Of a stretch of 64,000 nt of DNA, positions 1-11,430 are shown piece after piece (positions within the stretch are counted from its first letter, which is position 1; every line of letters begins with the position of its first letter). A model generated the notes under the pieces. That model had not been told where the DNA came from. It saw only the letters and a list, made by a program, of their open reading frames with translations, and ran no database searches. Both the position numbers and the translations under genes were made by a program. The DNA is from Nageia nagi (taxonomy: Eukaryota; Pinophyta), in assembly GCA_050084985.1 (NCBI GenBank), contig JBITNC010000001.1, forward strand, positions 137,020,001-137,084,000, read 5' to 3'.

Positions 1-984
1 GACCAAAAATGACCTTTGGAAGTGTTTATAAGTCATTATATAATACATTTTATTGTGGTTATCTAATCACCTTCTATGTGAGTGTCACAAAATGTTGATC
101 ACCTATGGTGAAGGTTAATGAATACCAATATATATTCCTTAAACTATCATCTTAGGTCTATATAAGGGCAATTTTTAACCATCCTCGTATAGTTAATAGT
201 GATGGTTTGAAACCATTGCTAAATAGTTTCATTATTTTAAAAAGGACTTAACCTAGAAGCATTCTTCCAAAATAGAACAATGCTTCTAGACTTATCCATC
301 CTTCATTTCGTGAGGCACCCAAGCTCAATCATAGAGAGTCCAATTATAAACATGGCCATGGGCTCCCAAAGGATGCTTCATTTTATTCAAATATTTAAGG
401 CAATACATTATGTTATACTCTTTTTTTAGATATGTAGAATAATACCCTCTAAAATATCATATACAATATACATGTATGGGAGTCCTATTCCAAGGGCCAT
501 TGAGAACCTAAGGCATACAGGAAGTTTAAAGTTATCTTGATATGAAAACCATTCTTACCAACCATATGTATTCAAGTAATATACACTTCTATATAAATTT
601 CAAAAATAACATAAACAAGTACAATCCTAACTCAGATTAGAACTACTCAAACTAACAAATATTCTATTATATAAATAAAACAAAATAAATCTTTTTATCT
701 TTTAGTCCCTTCACAAATTTTAATATAGAGATATAAGGAGTTATACATGTCTCATTAATTCATATCCCAAAACTAACTACATATAGAAGAGTTTCAAAGT
801 GAGGCTCATATATTCCAAGGAATAATAAAAATATGTATCATACCATATATTATCAATTCAATTACCAAAGAAAAGGTCCCTTAAAGAAGGGGCACCATTT
901 TTGTGCATAAAGTGATATCCATTTGTGTAATCTTATTCATAAACATAGCATCAATATATAAGGATAAATATATGATAAAATAAA
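1..984. other. AT-rich sequence without a recognisable gene
   Basis: I see no long open frame, no terminal repeats and no recognisable protein similarity in any frame. Two short imperfect palindromes occur (near 204-218 and 257-288), but nothing links them to a known element. PPR-like sequence begins only near 985. Confidence 0.5.
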
Positions 985-3488
985 TGCATATTGACAAGAT
1001 GCATAATATGTACACAGTTTCATAGATTGTAATGAAATGTATATGCAATTATCAGGTATAAAGCCTAAAACCTTTACCAACATTCGTAGCCTATGCCACC
1101 ATGGATATCTCCAATAAGGTATGAACATCCATCAAATATAAATTAAAAATGGCTTCTCATTAAGTGTTGTGCTTATAACCACCCTAATAGCCTGATATAT
1201 ATGTATCCAAAATATGGACGAATACATAAGACCAAACAATTATTTGATAAGATGCATGATGCACACATGGATTCATGGAATGAAATGATTACAACATATG
1301 TAATTCATGGCTATAAATGGGATTACCTTAAAATCTTTGAACTAATTAAGCACTTGGAAACCAACCATAGAAGCATAACCTTTATATGTACTCTACTTGC
1401 ATTTACCCATGAAGATCTAGTGGATGAGGTTGGTAAATACCCTAATATAAATGTATGCAAAATATGGAATAATACAAAAGGATTGGGAATTATTTGACAA
1501 TATGAATGATATAAACATAATTTTATGGACTATAATGATAATAAAATACAATTTCAAGTGTAAATATAAAATCTATAATCTTTTCCTATATTCCTACAGC
1601 ATGTGCCACCATGGGAGCTCTTGAAGAAGGTATGAACATCCATAAAATACTAGTTGAAAATGATTTTGCATTCAATGTTGTGGTTTTGAATTCCTTAATA
1701 GGTGTGTATGAGAAATATGGAATAATATACAAATCCTAGGAATTTTTCAACAAGATGCATGATGTAGACATATTTTGATGGAATGAAATGATTAGATGAT
1801 ATGCAATAAATGATTACAATAAGGATTCCATTAAACTATTTGATATGTATGATGTAGACACAATTTCATGGAATGCAATGATCATAAGATATGAATAAAA
1901 TTGGATTTCTAATAAGGATCTAAAGACTTTTAAATAGATGTAATTTTCAAGTGTAAAACCAAACTCTACAACCTTTTCCTACATTCTTACATGAGCCACC
2001 ATGGGAGCTCTAGAAGAAGGTATGAACATTCATTAAAGAGTAGTTGAAAATGGTTTTGAATCAAATGTTAAGGTTATTAATTCCCTAATAGGAATATAAG
2101 AAAAATGTGTAAGAATACACAAAGAGTGGGGATTGTTTAAAAAGATGCATGATACAAACATAGTTTGATGGAAGATAATGATTGGAGGAATCGCAATTCA
2201 TGGCTACAACAAGGATGCACTTAAATTCTTTGATCTACATGATACATATATAGTTTCATAGAAGGAAATGATTATGGGATATGCAAAAAATGGATTTTAT
2301 AAAAAGACCCTAGATATATTTAAGTATATAAAATTATCATACGTAAAGCCAAACTTTGTAACCTTTTCCAACATGTACCACCATTGGAGTGGTAGAAGAA
2401 GGTATGGAAATTGATCAAAGAGTAGTTTAAAATGTTTTTTCACCAAATATTATGGTTTTGAATTCTCTTATAGGACTATATACAAAATATGAATGAATAC
2501 AAAAAGCATGGGAATTATTTAACAAGATATATGATGCAAACATAATTTGTTGGAATGAAATGATTGGAGGATATGCAATTCATGGCTATAGAAAAGATTC
2601 TCTTAAAATATTTATCTTCATGATGAAGATAATTTCATGGAATGCAATGATCATAGGATATATTCACATAAAATGGGTATTCTAAAAAGGCTCTAGATAT
2701 TTTAAGAAGATGCAATTATCAGGTATAAATCCAAAATCTACAACCTTTTCCTACATTCTTACAACATATTGCACCATGGGAGCTCTGAAAAAAGGTGTGT
2801 ACATACATAAAAGCATAATTGAAAAAGGTTTTCAATCAAATGTTAAGGTTGTGAATGATCTAAAATTAATGTATGTAAAATGTGGAAGAATACACAAAGC
2901 ACATGAATTATTTAACAAGATGAATGATGCAAACACAATTTGATGGAATGCAATGATTGGAGGATATGAAACTCATGACTAAAGTAAGGATGACCTTAAA
3001 ATATTTGATTCACATGATGTAAATATATTGTAATGGAATGTAATGATCTTAATATATGCACAAAATGGATTTTTTGATAAGGATCTAGAGACTTTTAACC
3101 ATTATAATTATCAGATGTAAAGGAAAATTTTATGACCTTTACCAACATTCTTCTAGCACGTGTCATCATGGGAGCTCTAAAAGAAGGTATGGAAATCCAT
3201 CAAAGAGTAGTTAAAAATGGTTTCACATTAAATGATGAGGTTTTGAATGTCCTTATAGGCATGTATGCAAAATATGAAAGAATGCATAAAGGATGAGAAT
3301 TGTTTAACAAGATGCATGATGTAGACATTATTTGATGGAATGCAATGATTAGAGGATATGCAATTCATGGCTACAACAAGAATGCAATTAAACTCTTTGA
3401 TCTACATGGTGTAGATAGTTTTATGGAATGAAATTATAATAGTATATGCATAAAATGGATTTTCTTAAATGATTTATGAATTTTCAAG
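985..3488 (+). pseudogene. PPR tandem array, segment 1 (pseudogene)
   Basis: This stretch is a run of PLS-type pentatricopeptide-repeat coding units on the + strand; intact members of the family bind organellar RNA. A higher-order unit of about 390 bp (about 130 residues, roughly four helical motifs) repeats, marked by wording such as 'MYAKCGRIHKA', 'FNKMHDAN' and 'WNAMIGGYAIHGY'. The first unit (1201-1497) reads 98 residues and includes the E-motif lead-in 'LLAFTHEDLVDEV'; another fragment (2710-2943) reads 77 residues. Every unit carries stops or frameshifts. A TGA at the same codon just before 'WNAMI' recurs at 1776, 2166, 2941 and 3333, while the unit at 2548 has TGT there. No start codon with a targeting peptide is visible, so it is a relic and not a gene. 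Confidence 0.85.
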
Positions 3489-3849
3489 TGTTGAAAACCT
3501 AATCCTTAGGGATTAAGGTGATTTTAATATTATTAGTTTAGGTATTACAAATGTGTAAGTGTCATTAGCATGTAGGTGAGAGAAAAGCATATTTATATTT
3601 TATATTTACAAGTATGTAAGTGGAATAAATTCCACATGTCATTAGGCATCATAGCATTTTAGGAATATTTCACATATGTCAAAGTAGTTAGTATCTTAAT
3701 CTTATTTAGCATCATGGTTGTTAGTTAGGTAGTTGCTATATTTATAGTATTAGTTAGATAATCACTTTTATGGTTCTTTAAATATCCTTCTTCAAGATTT
3801 TAATAGTTTAATCATTAATATATTATATAATTTCTAATCCATTCTTACA
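3489..3849. mobile_element. Solo-LTR-like insertion in the PPR array
   Basis: This 361-bp block interrupts a PPR unit. It begins TGTTGAAAACC and ends TTCTTACA, giving the TG...CA ends of an LTR. Flanking 5-mers TCAAG (3484-3488) and TTAAG (3850-3854) match at four of five positions, and the PPR consensus resumes directly after. It has no coding capacity. The start resembles Ty1/copia LTRs, but the family is not established and orientation is assumed from the ends. Confidence 0.6.
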
Positions 3850-4513
3850 TTAAGAAGATGTAATTGTCAATTGTAAATTCAAAATCTACAACCTCTCCTT
3901 GCATTCTTACAACATGTGCCACAATGGGAGCTCTTGAAGAAAGTATGGAAATCTATCAAGTAGTAGTTAAAAATAGTTTTGCATAAATTATTTTGGTTGT
4001 GAATGCCCTAATAGGCATGCATGCAAAATATGGAATAGTACACAAAGTATGGGAATTATTTAACAAGATGCATGATGCAAACATAATTTGATGGAATGCA
4101 GTGATTGGAGGATATGCAATTCATGGCTACAACAAGAATGCTTTTAAAATATTTGACATGTATAATGAAAACATAGTTTCATGGAATGCAATGATAACAA
4201 GATCTACATAAAATGGATTTTCTAAGAAGACTCTAGAGACTTTTAAGAAGATACAATTATTAGGTATAAAACCAAAATCTGAAATCTTTGCTAGCATTCT
4301 TCCAATATGTTCCAGCATGGGAGCTCTAGAAAAAGGTATGGACATCTATCAAAGAGTAGTTGAAAATGGTTTTGCATAGAATTTTGTGGTTTTGAATTCC
4401 TTGATAGGCATGCATGTAAAATGTGGAAGAATACATAAAGCATAAGACATATTTAATAAGATGTATGATGCAAACATAATTTAGTGTAATGCAATTAGTG
4501 GAGTATATGTAAT
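3850..4513 (+). pseudogene. PPR tandem array, segment 2 (pseudogene)
   Basis: About one and a half further PPR units continue from the solo LTR. The same TGA before 'WNAVI' recurs at 4089-4091, and the next unit has TAG at 4492. Spacing between these marks stays near 390 bp once inserted elements are removed. The segment ends where the inverted-repeat DNA element inserted into the codons for 'GYVIHGY'. All frames are broken, so no product is expected. Confidence 0.8.
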
Positions 4514-5477
4514 GGGTAAATGCAAGAAGATGAGTTCTGATTTTGGCCAAAAAGTAGGTATTTTCCCTAATTTTCAAGTTTACTCATACTAGATCTCAAA
4601 ATTTAAAGCACTTAGAGTTTGATTATTGAAAAAGGTCACTTAAGTAAAAATGTAGTTCTCAAAGTCGAGTTTTCAAATATGTAATTTATTTTAATACCTA
4701 GATGATAGAAATTAATATTTGGTAGGCATGTTTAAAATCCACTATTTTAAAAAATATAGTTTTAGGGCCATACCCCCATTATGTATAACAAGCATAATTG
4801 GACCTAAATTAAAATATATTTTAAAAACATTTTGGATAAAAATACCTAAGACACTAAAGATTGTGGATGATATTTTTTATAATTATTTTTTTTATTTTTT
4901 ATTAATTTTGTATTGACCATGATTACCATTTTGAAAATTGCTCATGTCCAATAAGCATAATTTGACCTAAATGTATCATTTTTAAATTTTTTTATCTTAT
5001 GAAGAATTGTATGCATATTATGCACAAATATGTTTTTTTTACAATTAAAAAAAATAAAAAAATTATTAAACAAATACAAAACCCACTATTTAAAAAATAT
5101 AATTTCAGGACCATACCCATTGTGTTCATCAAGTATAATTGGATCTAAATTAAAATATTTTTTAAATCCTTTTGATTAAAGATACTTAAGAAACTAAAGA
5201 TTGTGAAGGATATTCTTTTGTATTTTTTTCATAAATATTTTATTTTTTATTGGCCATAATTATCATTTTGAAAAAAGCTCCTATCCAGCAAGCATAATTT
5301 GGATAAAACTTATCATTTTTAATTTATTTTTTATTTAACTTGTGAATAATTGTATGTAGATTGTGCACATATTTTTTTCACAATTCTAAAAAAAATAAAA
5401 AGTTATTAAACAAATACAAAAACTTAGCAGTTCATAAGACTTCCTCCAAAGTGGGATTCATCTTCTTGCACTTACCC
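4514..5477. mobile_element. Non-autonomous DNA transposon with 20-bp terminal inverted repeats
   Basis: The left end, GGGTAAATGCAAGAAGATGA (4514-4533), is the inverted complement of the right end (5458-5477) with one mismatch. TAAT stands on both sides (4510-4513 and 5478-5481) as a target duplication, and the PPR reading resumes across it. There is no transposase frame; the interior is very AT-rich and mostly two direct repeats. A 4-bp TAAT duplication with GGGTAA ends does not match a superfamily I can name with confidence. Confidence 0.75.
4739..5424. repeat. Two-copy 344-bp tandem repeat inside the DNA element
   Basis: Copy one (4739-5082) and copy two (5083-5424) both start CCACTATTT, share the phrase AGCATAATTTG and end CAAATACAAAA. 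They are diverged but colinear. This accounts for most of the transposon's length, so the ancestral element was probably nearer 600 bp. Confidence 0.8.
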
Positions 5478-7518
5478 TAATCCAAGGCTACAATAAGGTT
5501 GATCTTAAACTCTTTAATTTGTATGATACAAATATAGTTTCCTAGAATGTAATGATCATAAGATATATGAAAAAATGGGTTTTCTGATAAGGCTCTAGAG
5601 ATTTTTAAGTAGATGTAATTGTTAGGTGTAAAGCCAAATTCTATAACCTTTTCCTATATTCTTAAAATATGTTCCACCATGGGAGATCTCAAAGAAAGTA
5701 TGGACATCCATCAAAGAGTACTTGAAAATGGTTTTGCATCAAATGCTATGGTTTTGAATGACCTAATAGGCATGTATGCAAAATATGCAAGAATAAATAA
5801 AGTGTGGAAATTGTTTAACAAGATGCATGATGCAAATTAGTTTGTTGGAATACAATGATTAGGGGATATGCAATTCATGGATACAATAAGGATCCCCTTA
5901 AACTCTTTGATTTAAATAAGTTAGATATAATGTCATGGAATGAAATGATCTTAAGATATGCACAAAATGGATTTTCTGAGAAGTCTCTAGAGATTTTTAA
6001 GAAGATGCAATTATCATGTATAAAGCCAAACTCTATGACCTTTACTAGAATTCTTCCAACATATTCCACCATGGGAGTTCTAGAAGAAGGTATGGACATT
6101 TTTCAAAGAGTAGTTGAAAACAATTTTGCACTAAATGTTGAGGTTGTGAATTCCCTAATAGGCATTTATGCAAAATGTGAAAGAAGACATAAAGAATGGG
6201 AATTATTTAACAAGATGCATGATGTAAACATAGTTTTAAGGAATGCAATGATTGAAGGATATGTAATTCATGGCTACAAAAAGGATTCTATTAAACCATT
6301 TATTCTACATGATGTAGATAGTTTCATGGAATGCAATGATCACAAGATGTGCACAAAATGGGTTTTCTAGAAAGGCTCTAGAAATTTTTAAGAAGATCTA
6401 ATATTCAAGTGTAAAACCAAAATCTACAACCTTTTCCTACATTCTTATAGCATGTGCCACCATGGGAGCTCTCTAAGAAGGTATGTACATCCATAAACAA
6501 GTAGTTAAAAATGAGTTTACATTGAATGTTATTGTTTTGAATGCCCTGATAGGCATGAATGCAAAATATAAAATAATACATAAAGTGCAAATATTATTTA
6601 ATAAGATGCATGATGCAAAGATAATTTGATGGAATGTAATTATTGGAGGATATGCAATTCATGGATATAATAAGGATACCCTCAAACTATTTTATCTAAA
6701 TGATGTAGACATAGTTTCATGGAATGCAATAATAACATAATATACATAAAATGATTTTTCTTAGAATACTCTAGAGATTTTTAAGAAGATGAAATTATTA
6801 GGTATAAAGAAAAACTTTGAAACATTTTCCAACATTCTTCTAGCATGTTCCACCATGGGAGCTCTAGGAGAAGGTATAGACATCCATAAAAGTGTATTTG
6901 AGAATGGTTTTACATCAAATATTAAGGTTATGAATTTCTTGATAGAAATGTATGCAAAATATAGAAGAATACATAAAGCATGAGCATTTTTTAAGAAGAT
7001 ATATGATGTAGACATAATTTGATGGAATGCAATGATAGGAGGATATGTAATTCATGGCTACAACAAGTATGCCCTTAAATTCTTTGATATACATGATATA
7101 TAACCTTTTTCTCATACCACCATGGGAGATCTAGAAGAAGGTATGGATATCCATCAAAGAGTGGTTGAAAATGGTTTTGCATCAAATGTTGAGGTTGTGA
7201 ACATATTTATAAACATGTTTACAAAATGTAGAAGAATACATAAGGTATGGCAATTATTTGATAAGATGCATGATGCACATACAACTTCATGGAATGCAAT
7301 AATTGTAGCATATGCAATTCATCACTACAAGTGGGATTCCATTAAACTTTTTGATATGTATGATGTATACATAGTTACATGTAATGAAAGAATCAAAAGA
7401 CATGCAAAAAATGGATTTTATGAGAAGTCTCTAGATACCTTTGCAATTTTTAAGTATAAAGCCCAACTCTAAAACCTTTTCTAGCATGTTCCATCATGGG
7501 AGCTTTTGAAGAAGGTAT
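5478..7518 (+). pseudogene. PPR tandem array, segment 3 (pseudogene)
   Basis: About five PPR higher-order units. The longest open stretch (about 5855-6370) reads 171 residues through one full unit, with 'MSWNEMILRYAQNGFSEKSL', the P-type 'KKMQLSCIKPNSMTFTRILP' and 'EEGMDIFQRVVENN'. Others read 73, 64 and 116 residues (5619-5840, 6789-6983, 7122-7472). The recurrent TGA codon is present at 6627 and 7020; 5843 has TGT instead, and 6237 has TTA. The last unit is shorter (spacing about 265 bp), which points to an internal deletion. The segment is cut at 7518 by the copia remnant inside the codons for 'EEGM'. Degenerate throughout. Confidence 0.85.
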
Positions 7519-8075
7519 TGTTGGAATGCATAATGCATTATTATGTAAGTTATTCTTTAGATAGTATTGAAAGAATAATACTTCTTTTATGTAACTCCCT
7601 ATTTAATGAATTAATACTTAAAAGTATTCCCAAATAACTTTTAATTATTTAAGTGGATTAAATATTGGGAGATTTATCTTCCACTCAATCATGAAACCTT
7701 TCCATTTTTACCCTTGTGTAAGGATCTTTTGTCTATTGTATTACCCTTGGATAAAAGGGTGAGCTAAGGTGAGGTTTTCACCAATAAATAGAGGGATTGG
7801 CCTTGTTTTAATATACACATATGAAAATCACTATCATGCTTGTAGTTTGAGGAGATATTAAACTTGTAAGAAGCATCAATATGCTTCTAGTTGTAGAGAG
7901 AGGTAGAGAGTTCTTGAGATAATATAATTGAGATGATTCAAGTGGATGTACTCCCATGTTTGAGGAACCACTATATATGCTTGATTTATTTTTATGTGAA
8001 TGATTTCATACCAAATGAAGGATATGTAGTATACCTTTATATCCACCCAAGATCACCTTAATGTTGTTAAGAAAT
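7519..8075 (+). repeat. Left LTR of the copia remnant, with an inverted 3' portion
   Basis: Colinear with the right LTR from 7519 to about 8010. The next stretch (about 8018-8065, around CCCAAGATCACCTT) is the reverse complement of the right LTR's end (around AAGGTGATCTTGAG, 9878-9907). A local inversion at the LTR end is therefore visible. The exact right boundary is uncertain. Confidence 0.6.
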
Positions 8076-8189
8076 TCTTGAGGTGTGTTATAGGAATCAA
8101 GGATCTTGCTCTCAAGTATTCCAAGTTACCTTCATTTGTTCTCTTAAGGTAATTAGATTCTAACTATGGGGGAGATATATATGATAGGA

Positions 8190-8610
8190 AATAAACCTCT
8201 ACTTATATGTTTAGCATTGGTTTGGGTGTTATCTCTTGGGATTCTAAGAAGTAACCTACTATTGATCTCTCAACTATAAAGGAAGAATATCAAGCCATGT
8301 AAGTCATATCCTAGGAAGCTATTTACATGAGGCATATTCTAAAATAAATTGGGTATGAGAAAGGTTACCAATATCATATTTCTTTATATAATGAGTCAAC
8401 TATTACTTTGGAAAAGAACCATATTTTCCATCAGAGAAAAAACCATGTTGAAATCCAAGCACATTTTACCAAAGAGAAGGTTATGGATAGTATTCTATAA
8501 TTGTAGTATTATCCACCAGTCCCAACATTCTCTAATTTGTTCACCAAGCCCCTTCTTGAAACTCATTTTTGTAAGATTAGGGAATTTATTTGGTTAATGA
8601 AGTTTCCCTT
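8190..8610 (+). pseudogene. Copia RNase H C-terminal relic
   Basis: Across frameshifts the + strand reads the copia RNase H end: 'GVISWDSKK', then 'PTIDLSTIKEEYQAM' (the family's 'PTVALSSTEAEY' box), 'YNESTITLEKNHIFHQREK' and 'FTKPLLETHFCKIREFIW'. The last corresponds to the usual pol terminus. The normal acidic residue and asparagine of the 'CDNQSA' box are replaced or shifted ('YNEST'). Stops follow 'SKK', 'QAM' and 'HILK'. It cannot make enzyme. Confidence 0.75.
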
Positions 8611-9344
8611 AAAAAAGAGTGAAGGTAAAATTCTTGTTGAATTCATGTTTGTGATGATAACTTCATTCCTAGGAGGATTTTTTAGGTGTGTAGTGTTGAT
8701 ATTTTTATGTACACCTTTGTGGTTAGTTTACTTCATGTGAGGAATTTGCTATACATTTTTTAGAATATGATGGCCTTTGCTATCACTATTTTAGTCATCC
8801 ATATGTGAGAAACTAGTAAGTTCTTTTTATTATTGTTTAGTTATCCATATGTGAGGAACTTGTATGTGTTTATGCTCTATTTTTGGTGTTGATCAACATA
8901 TTGTTTTTTACAACAAGTGACTATGATATTTGGCTTAAAATATTTGTGATGACTTATAGTGAACCATTGATAAGTTTATGAAATGTCTTACTCAATTCAT
9001 CTATATTATATTGATATGATTGTTAATATGATGCATGTAATTGATATTATTTATGAACTACTTGTATCTTGTAGGTTTCCTCTTGAGAGTCCAAGTTACC
9101 TACTTTGAGTGGGCAAGCTCATCATGCCAACTTATTGTTGAATGACTACTTTGTATAGTGAAATAAATTACAGTTAATGATTGTATTATAAACCATTTGT
9201 TAAATGGTATAGTAGTGAGCCTCAATCTAAGATCTTACTCATTTCTCAAAGATGTAAATGTTCTCATATCTAATTGTATCTCTATGGAGGAGAACTCTTT
9301 CTTTCTCTCTCCTCTATGATCTACTCGAATATTTCATTAAGGAG
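8611..9344. other. 3' noncoding region of the copia remnant
   Basis: No domain is recognisable. A short direct repeat (TTATCCATATGTGAGGAACT and a variant, about 8795-8850) occurs. The stretch ends in the AAGGAG purine tract that abuts the right LTR. Confidence 0.5.
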
Positions 9345-9907
9345 TGTTGAAATGTATAATGTACTATTGTGTAAGTTATTCTTTAGATACTGTTGAAAGA
9401 ATAATACTTCTTTTATGTAACTCCATATTTAATCATTTAATACTTAAAATTATTTCCAAATACCTTTTAAGTATTTAAGTGGATTAAGTATTGGGAGACT
9501 TATCTTGCACTCAAGCATGACACCTTTCCATTTTTACCCTTGTGTAAGGACTTTTGGTCTATTGTATTTCCCTTGGGTAAAAGGATGAACAAATATGAGA
9601 TTTTCAACTTAAAAAAGAGGGATTGACATTGTTGTAATATATACTTATGAAAAGTACTCTTGTGCATGTAGTTTGAGGAGAGCTTGAACTTGTAGGAAGC
9701 ATGAATATGCTTTTATTTATAGGGAGAGGTAGAGAGTTATTGAGATAATAGAATTGCTATTGTTTAAGTGGGTGTAATCTTATGTTGGGAGAACCACTAT
9801 ATATACTTGATTTCTCTTTGTGTGAATACTCTATGTGTTCTTAGATTTGGGAATATTACATCCAAGGTGATCTTGAGTGTATATAAAGGTCTACTTCATC
9901 TCCTTCA
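9345..9907 (+). repeat. Right LTR of the copia remnant
   Basis: 563 bp, from TGTTGAAATG to CTCCTTCA. It is the more complete copy and shows that the left copy's end is inverted. Confidence 0.75.
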
Positions 9908-10154
9908 AGTGTGAACATCCATCAAAAGAGTAATTGAAATTTGTTTTACATTGAATTTTGAGGTTGTGATTGTCCTAGTAGGAATGTATGCAAAATGTGA
10001 AAGAATACAAAAAGCATGATAATTGTTTAACAAGATGCATGATGCAAATGCAGTTTGATGGGATACAATGATTAGAGGATGTGCAATTCATGGCTAAGGA
10101 TTCCCTTAATCTCTTTGATATGCATGATGTAGATATAGTTTCATGGAATGCAAT
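9908..10154 (+). pseudogene. PPR tandem array, segment 4 (pseudogene)
   Basis: The PPR unit cut by the copia remnant continues here ('GVNIHQ' region, then 'GMYAKCERIQKA'). The recurrent TGA is at 10056-10058. The unit breaks off in the codons for 'SWNAMI' exactly at the GCAAT target duplication of element 1 and resumes at 28049. Confidence 0.8.
10150..10154. repeat. Target-site duplication of element 1 (left)
   Basis: GCAAT, repeated at 28049-28053. Removing the element rejoins a PPR unit ('ggaatgcaat' to 'aatcataggatatgcac'). Confidence 0.95.
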
Positions 10155-10317
10155 TGTAGACACTCGAAATGAACCCTATCTTTAATTTAATAAATAAATA
10201 AATAAAACAAGTATTTTTTCTAAAATATATCACATTCAAATAATTGTTGATTAAGATTGTGTAACATATGTGTCATGAACAATCTTAACCAAAAGTAAAT
10301 CAAGAATAATCACCAAC

Positions 10318-11430
10318 CTCGTCATATTTCTAGAATGTTATACTTACTGGTTTCAACTATTTAATCACTCCCTGATGACATCATCACATTCGGGACCCAG
10401 TTCATTCAAAATGTGAACTTTGTTCTCCCCATGATGTCATCATCATATTTCTGGAATGTTATACTTACAGGTTTCAGCTATTTAATCACTCCCTGATGAT
10501 GTCATCACATCTGGGACCGGTTCATTCAAAATGTGAACTTCGTTCTCCCCATGACATCATCATCATATTTTTGGAATGTTATACTTACTGGTTTCAGCTA
10601 TTTGATCATTCCCCAATGACATTGTCATTTCTGGGACTCAGTTCATTCAAACTATGAACTTCATTTTCCTTATGATGCCATCGTCATATTTCTAAAATGT
10701 TATACTTACTGGTTTTGGCTATTTAATCACTCCCTGATGACATCATCACTTTCAAGACCTAGTTTCATTCAAAATGTGAACTCCATTCTCCCTATGACAT
10801 CATCATCATATTTCTAGAATGGTATACTTACTGGTTTTAGCTATTTGATCCCTCCCTGATGATGTCATCACTTCCAAGACCTGATTTCATTCAAAATGTG
10901 AACTCCATTCTCCCTGTGATGTCATCATCATATTTTCAAAATGTTATACTTAATGGTTCTAGCTATTTGATCCCTCCCTGATGATGTCATCACTTCCAAG
11001 ACCCAGTTTCATTCAAAATGTGAACTCCATTCTCCCCGTGATGTCATCATCATATTTCTAGAATGTTATACTCACTGGTTCTGGCTATTTGATCCCTCCC
11101 TGATGACATCATCACTTTTGAGACCTGATTTCATTCAAAATGTGAACTCTGTTCTCCCTGTGACATCATCATCATATTTTTAGAATGTTATACTTACTGG
11201 TTCCAGCTATTTGATCCCTCCCTGATGATTTCATCACTTCCGAGACCCAATTTCATTCAAAATGTGAACTCCATTCTCCTCGTGATGTCATCATCATATT
11301 TTTGGAATGTTATACTTACTGCTTCTAGCTATTTGATCCCTCCCTAATGACATCATCACTTTTGGGACACGATTTCATTCAAAATGTGAACTCCATTCTC
11401 CCTATGATGTCATCATCATATTTCTGGAAT
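10318..11430. repeat. U3 tandem array, about 10 units of about 121 bp, with paired TGAYRTCA sites
   Basis: Each unit reads 'gaatgttatacttactggtt...', 'ccctccctgatgacatcatcac', 'ttcattcaaaatgtgaact' and 'ctccccatgatgtcatcatca'. Two 8-mer sites occur per unit, each as TGATGTCA or TGACATCA, never as the CpG-containing TGACGTCA in what I read. The array lies 0.8-1.9 kb upstream of the TATA box, as a promoter-distal enhancer array would. Other variable positions (ccgag/ccaag/tcaag; cgttct/tgttct/cattct) show the same CG to TG/CA pattern. The same array is in the 3' LTR (25560-26680). Confidence 0.9.

Larger units (their letters stand above)
7519..9907 (+). mobile_element. Ty1/copia LTR retrotransposon remnant
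   Basis: Two similar terminal blocks begin TGTTGGAATGC (7519) and TGTTGAAATGT (9345), and the second ends CCTTCA at 9907. A purine-rich tract precedes the right copy (about 9335-9344). PPR sequence flanks both sides ('gaaggtat' on the left, 'gtgtgaacatcc' on the right), so the insertion is in a PPR unit; the flanking 5-mers GGTAT and AGTGT match at only three positions. Between the LTRs only a copia RNase H end survives. I see no primer site, gag, protease, integrase or RT, so a large internal deletion removed the 5' interior. Confidence 0.8.

Noticed and set aside
5855-6370. A functional short PPR gene
   Set aside because: It is one open repeat unit inside an array of broken units, with no targeting peptide and no E or DYW end in frame.
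10318-11430. Possible CRISPR-like or satellite array
   Set aside because: Units are contiguous without unique spacers, occur only in the two LTRs of one element, and sit in U3, so it is an LTR-internal tandem array.
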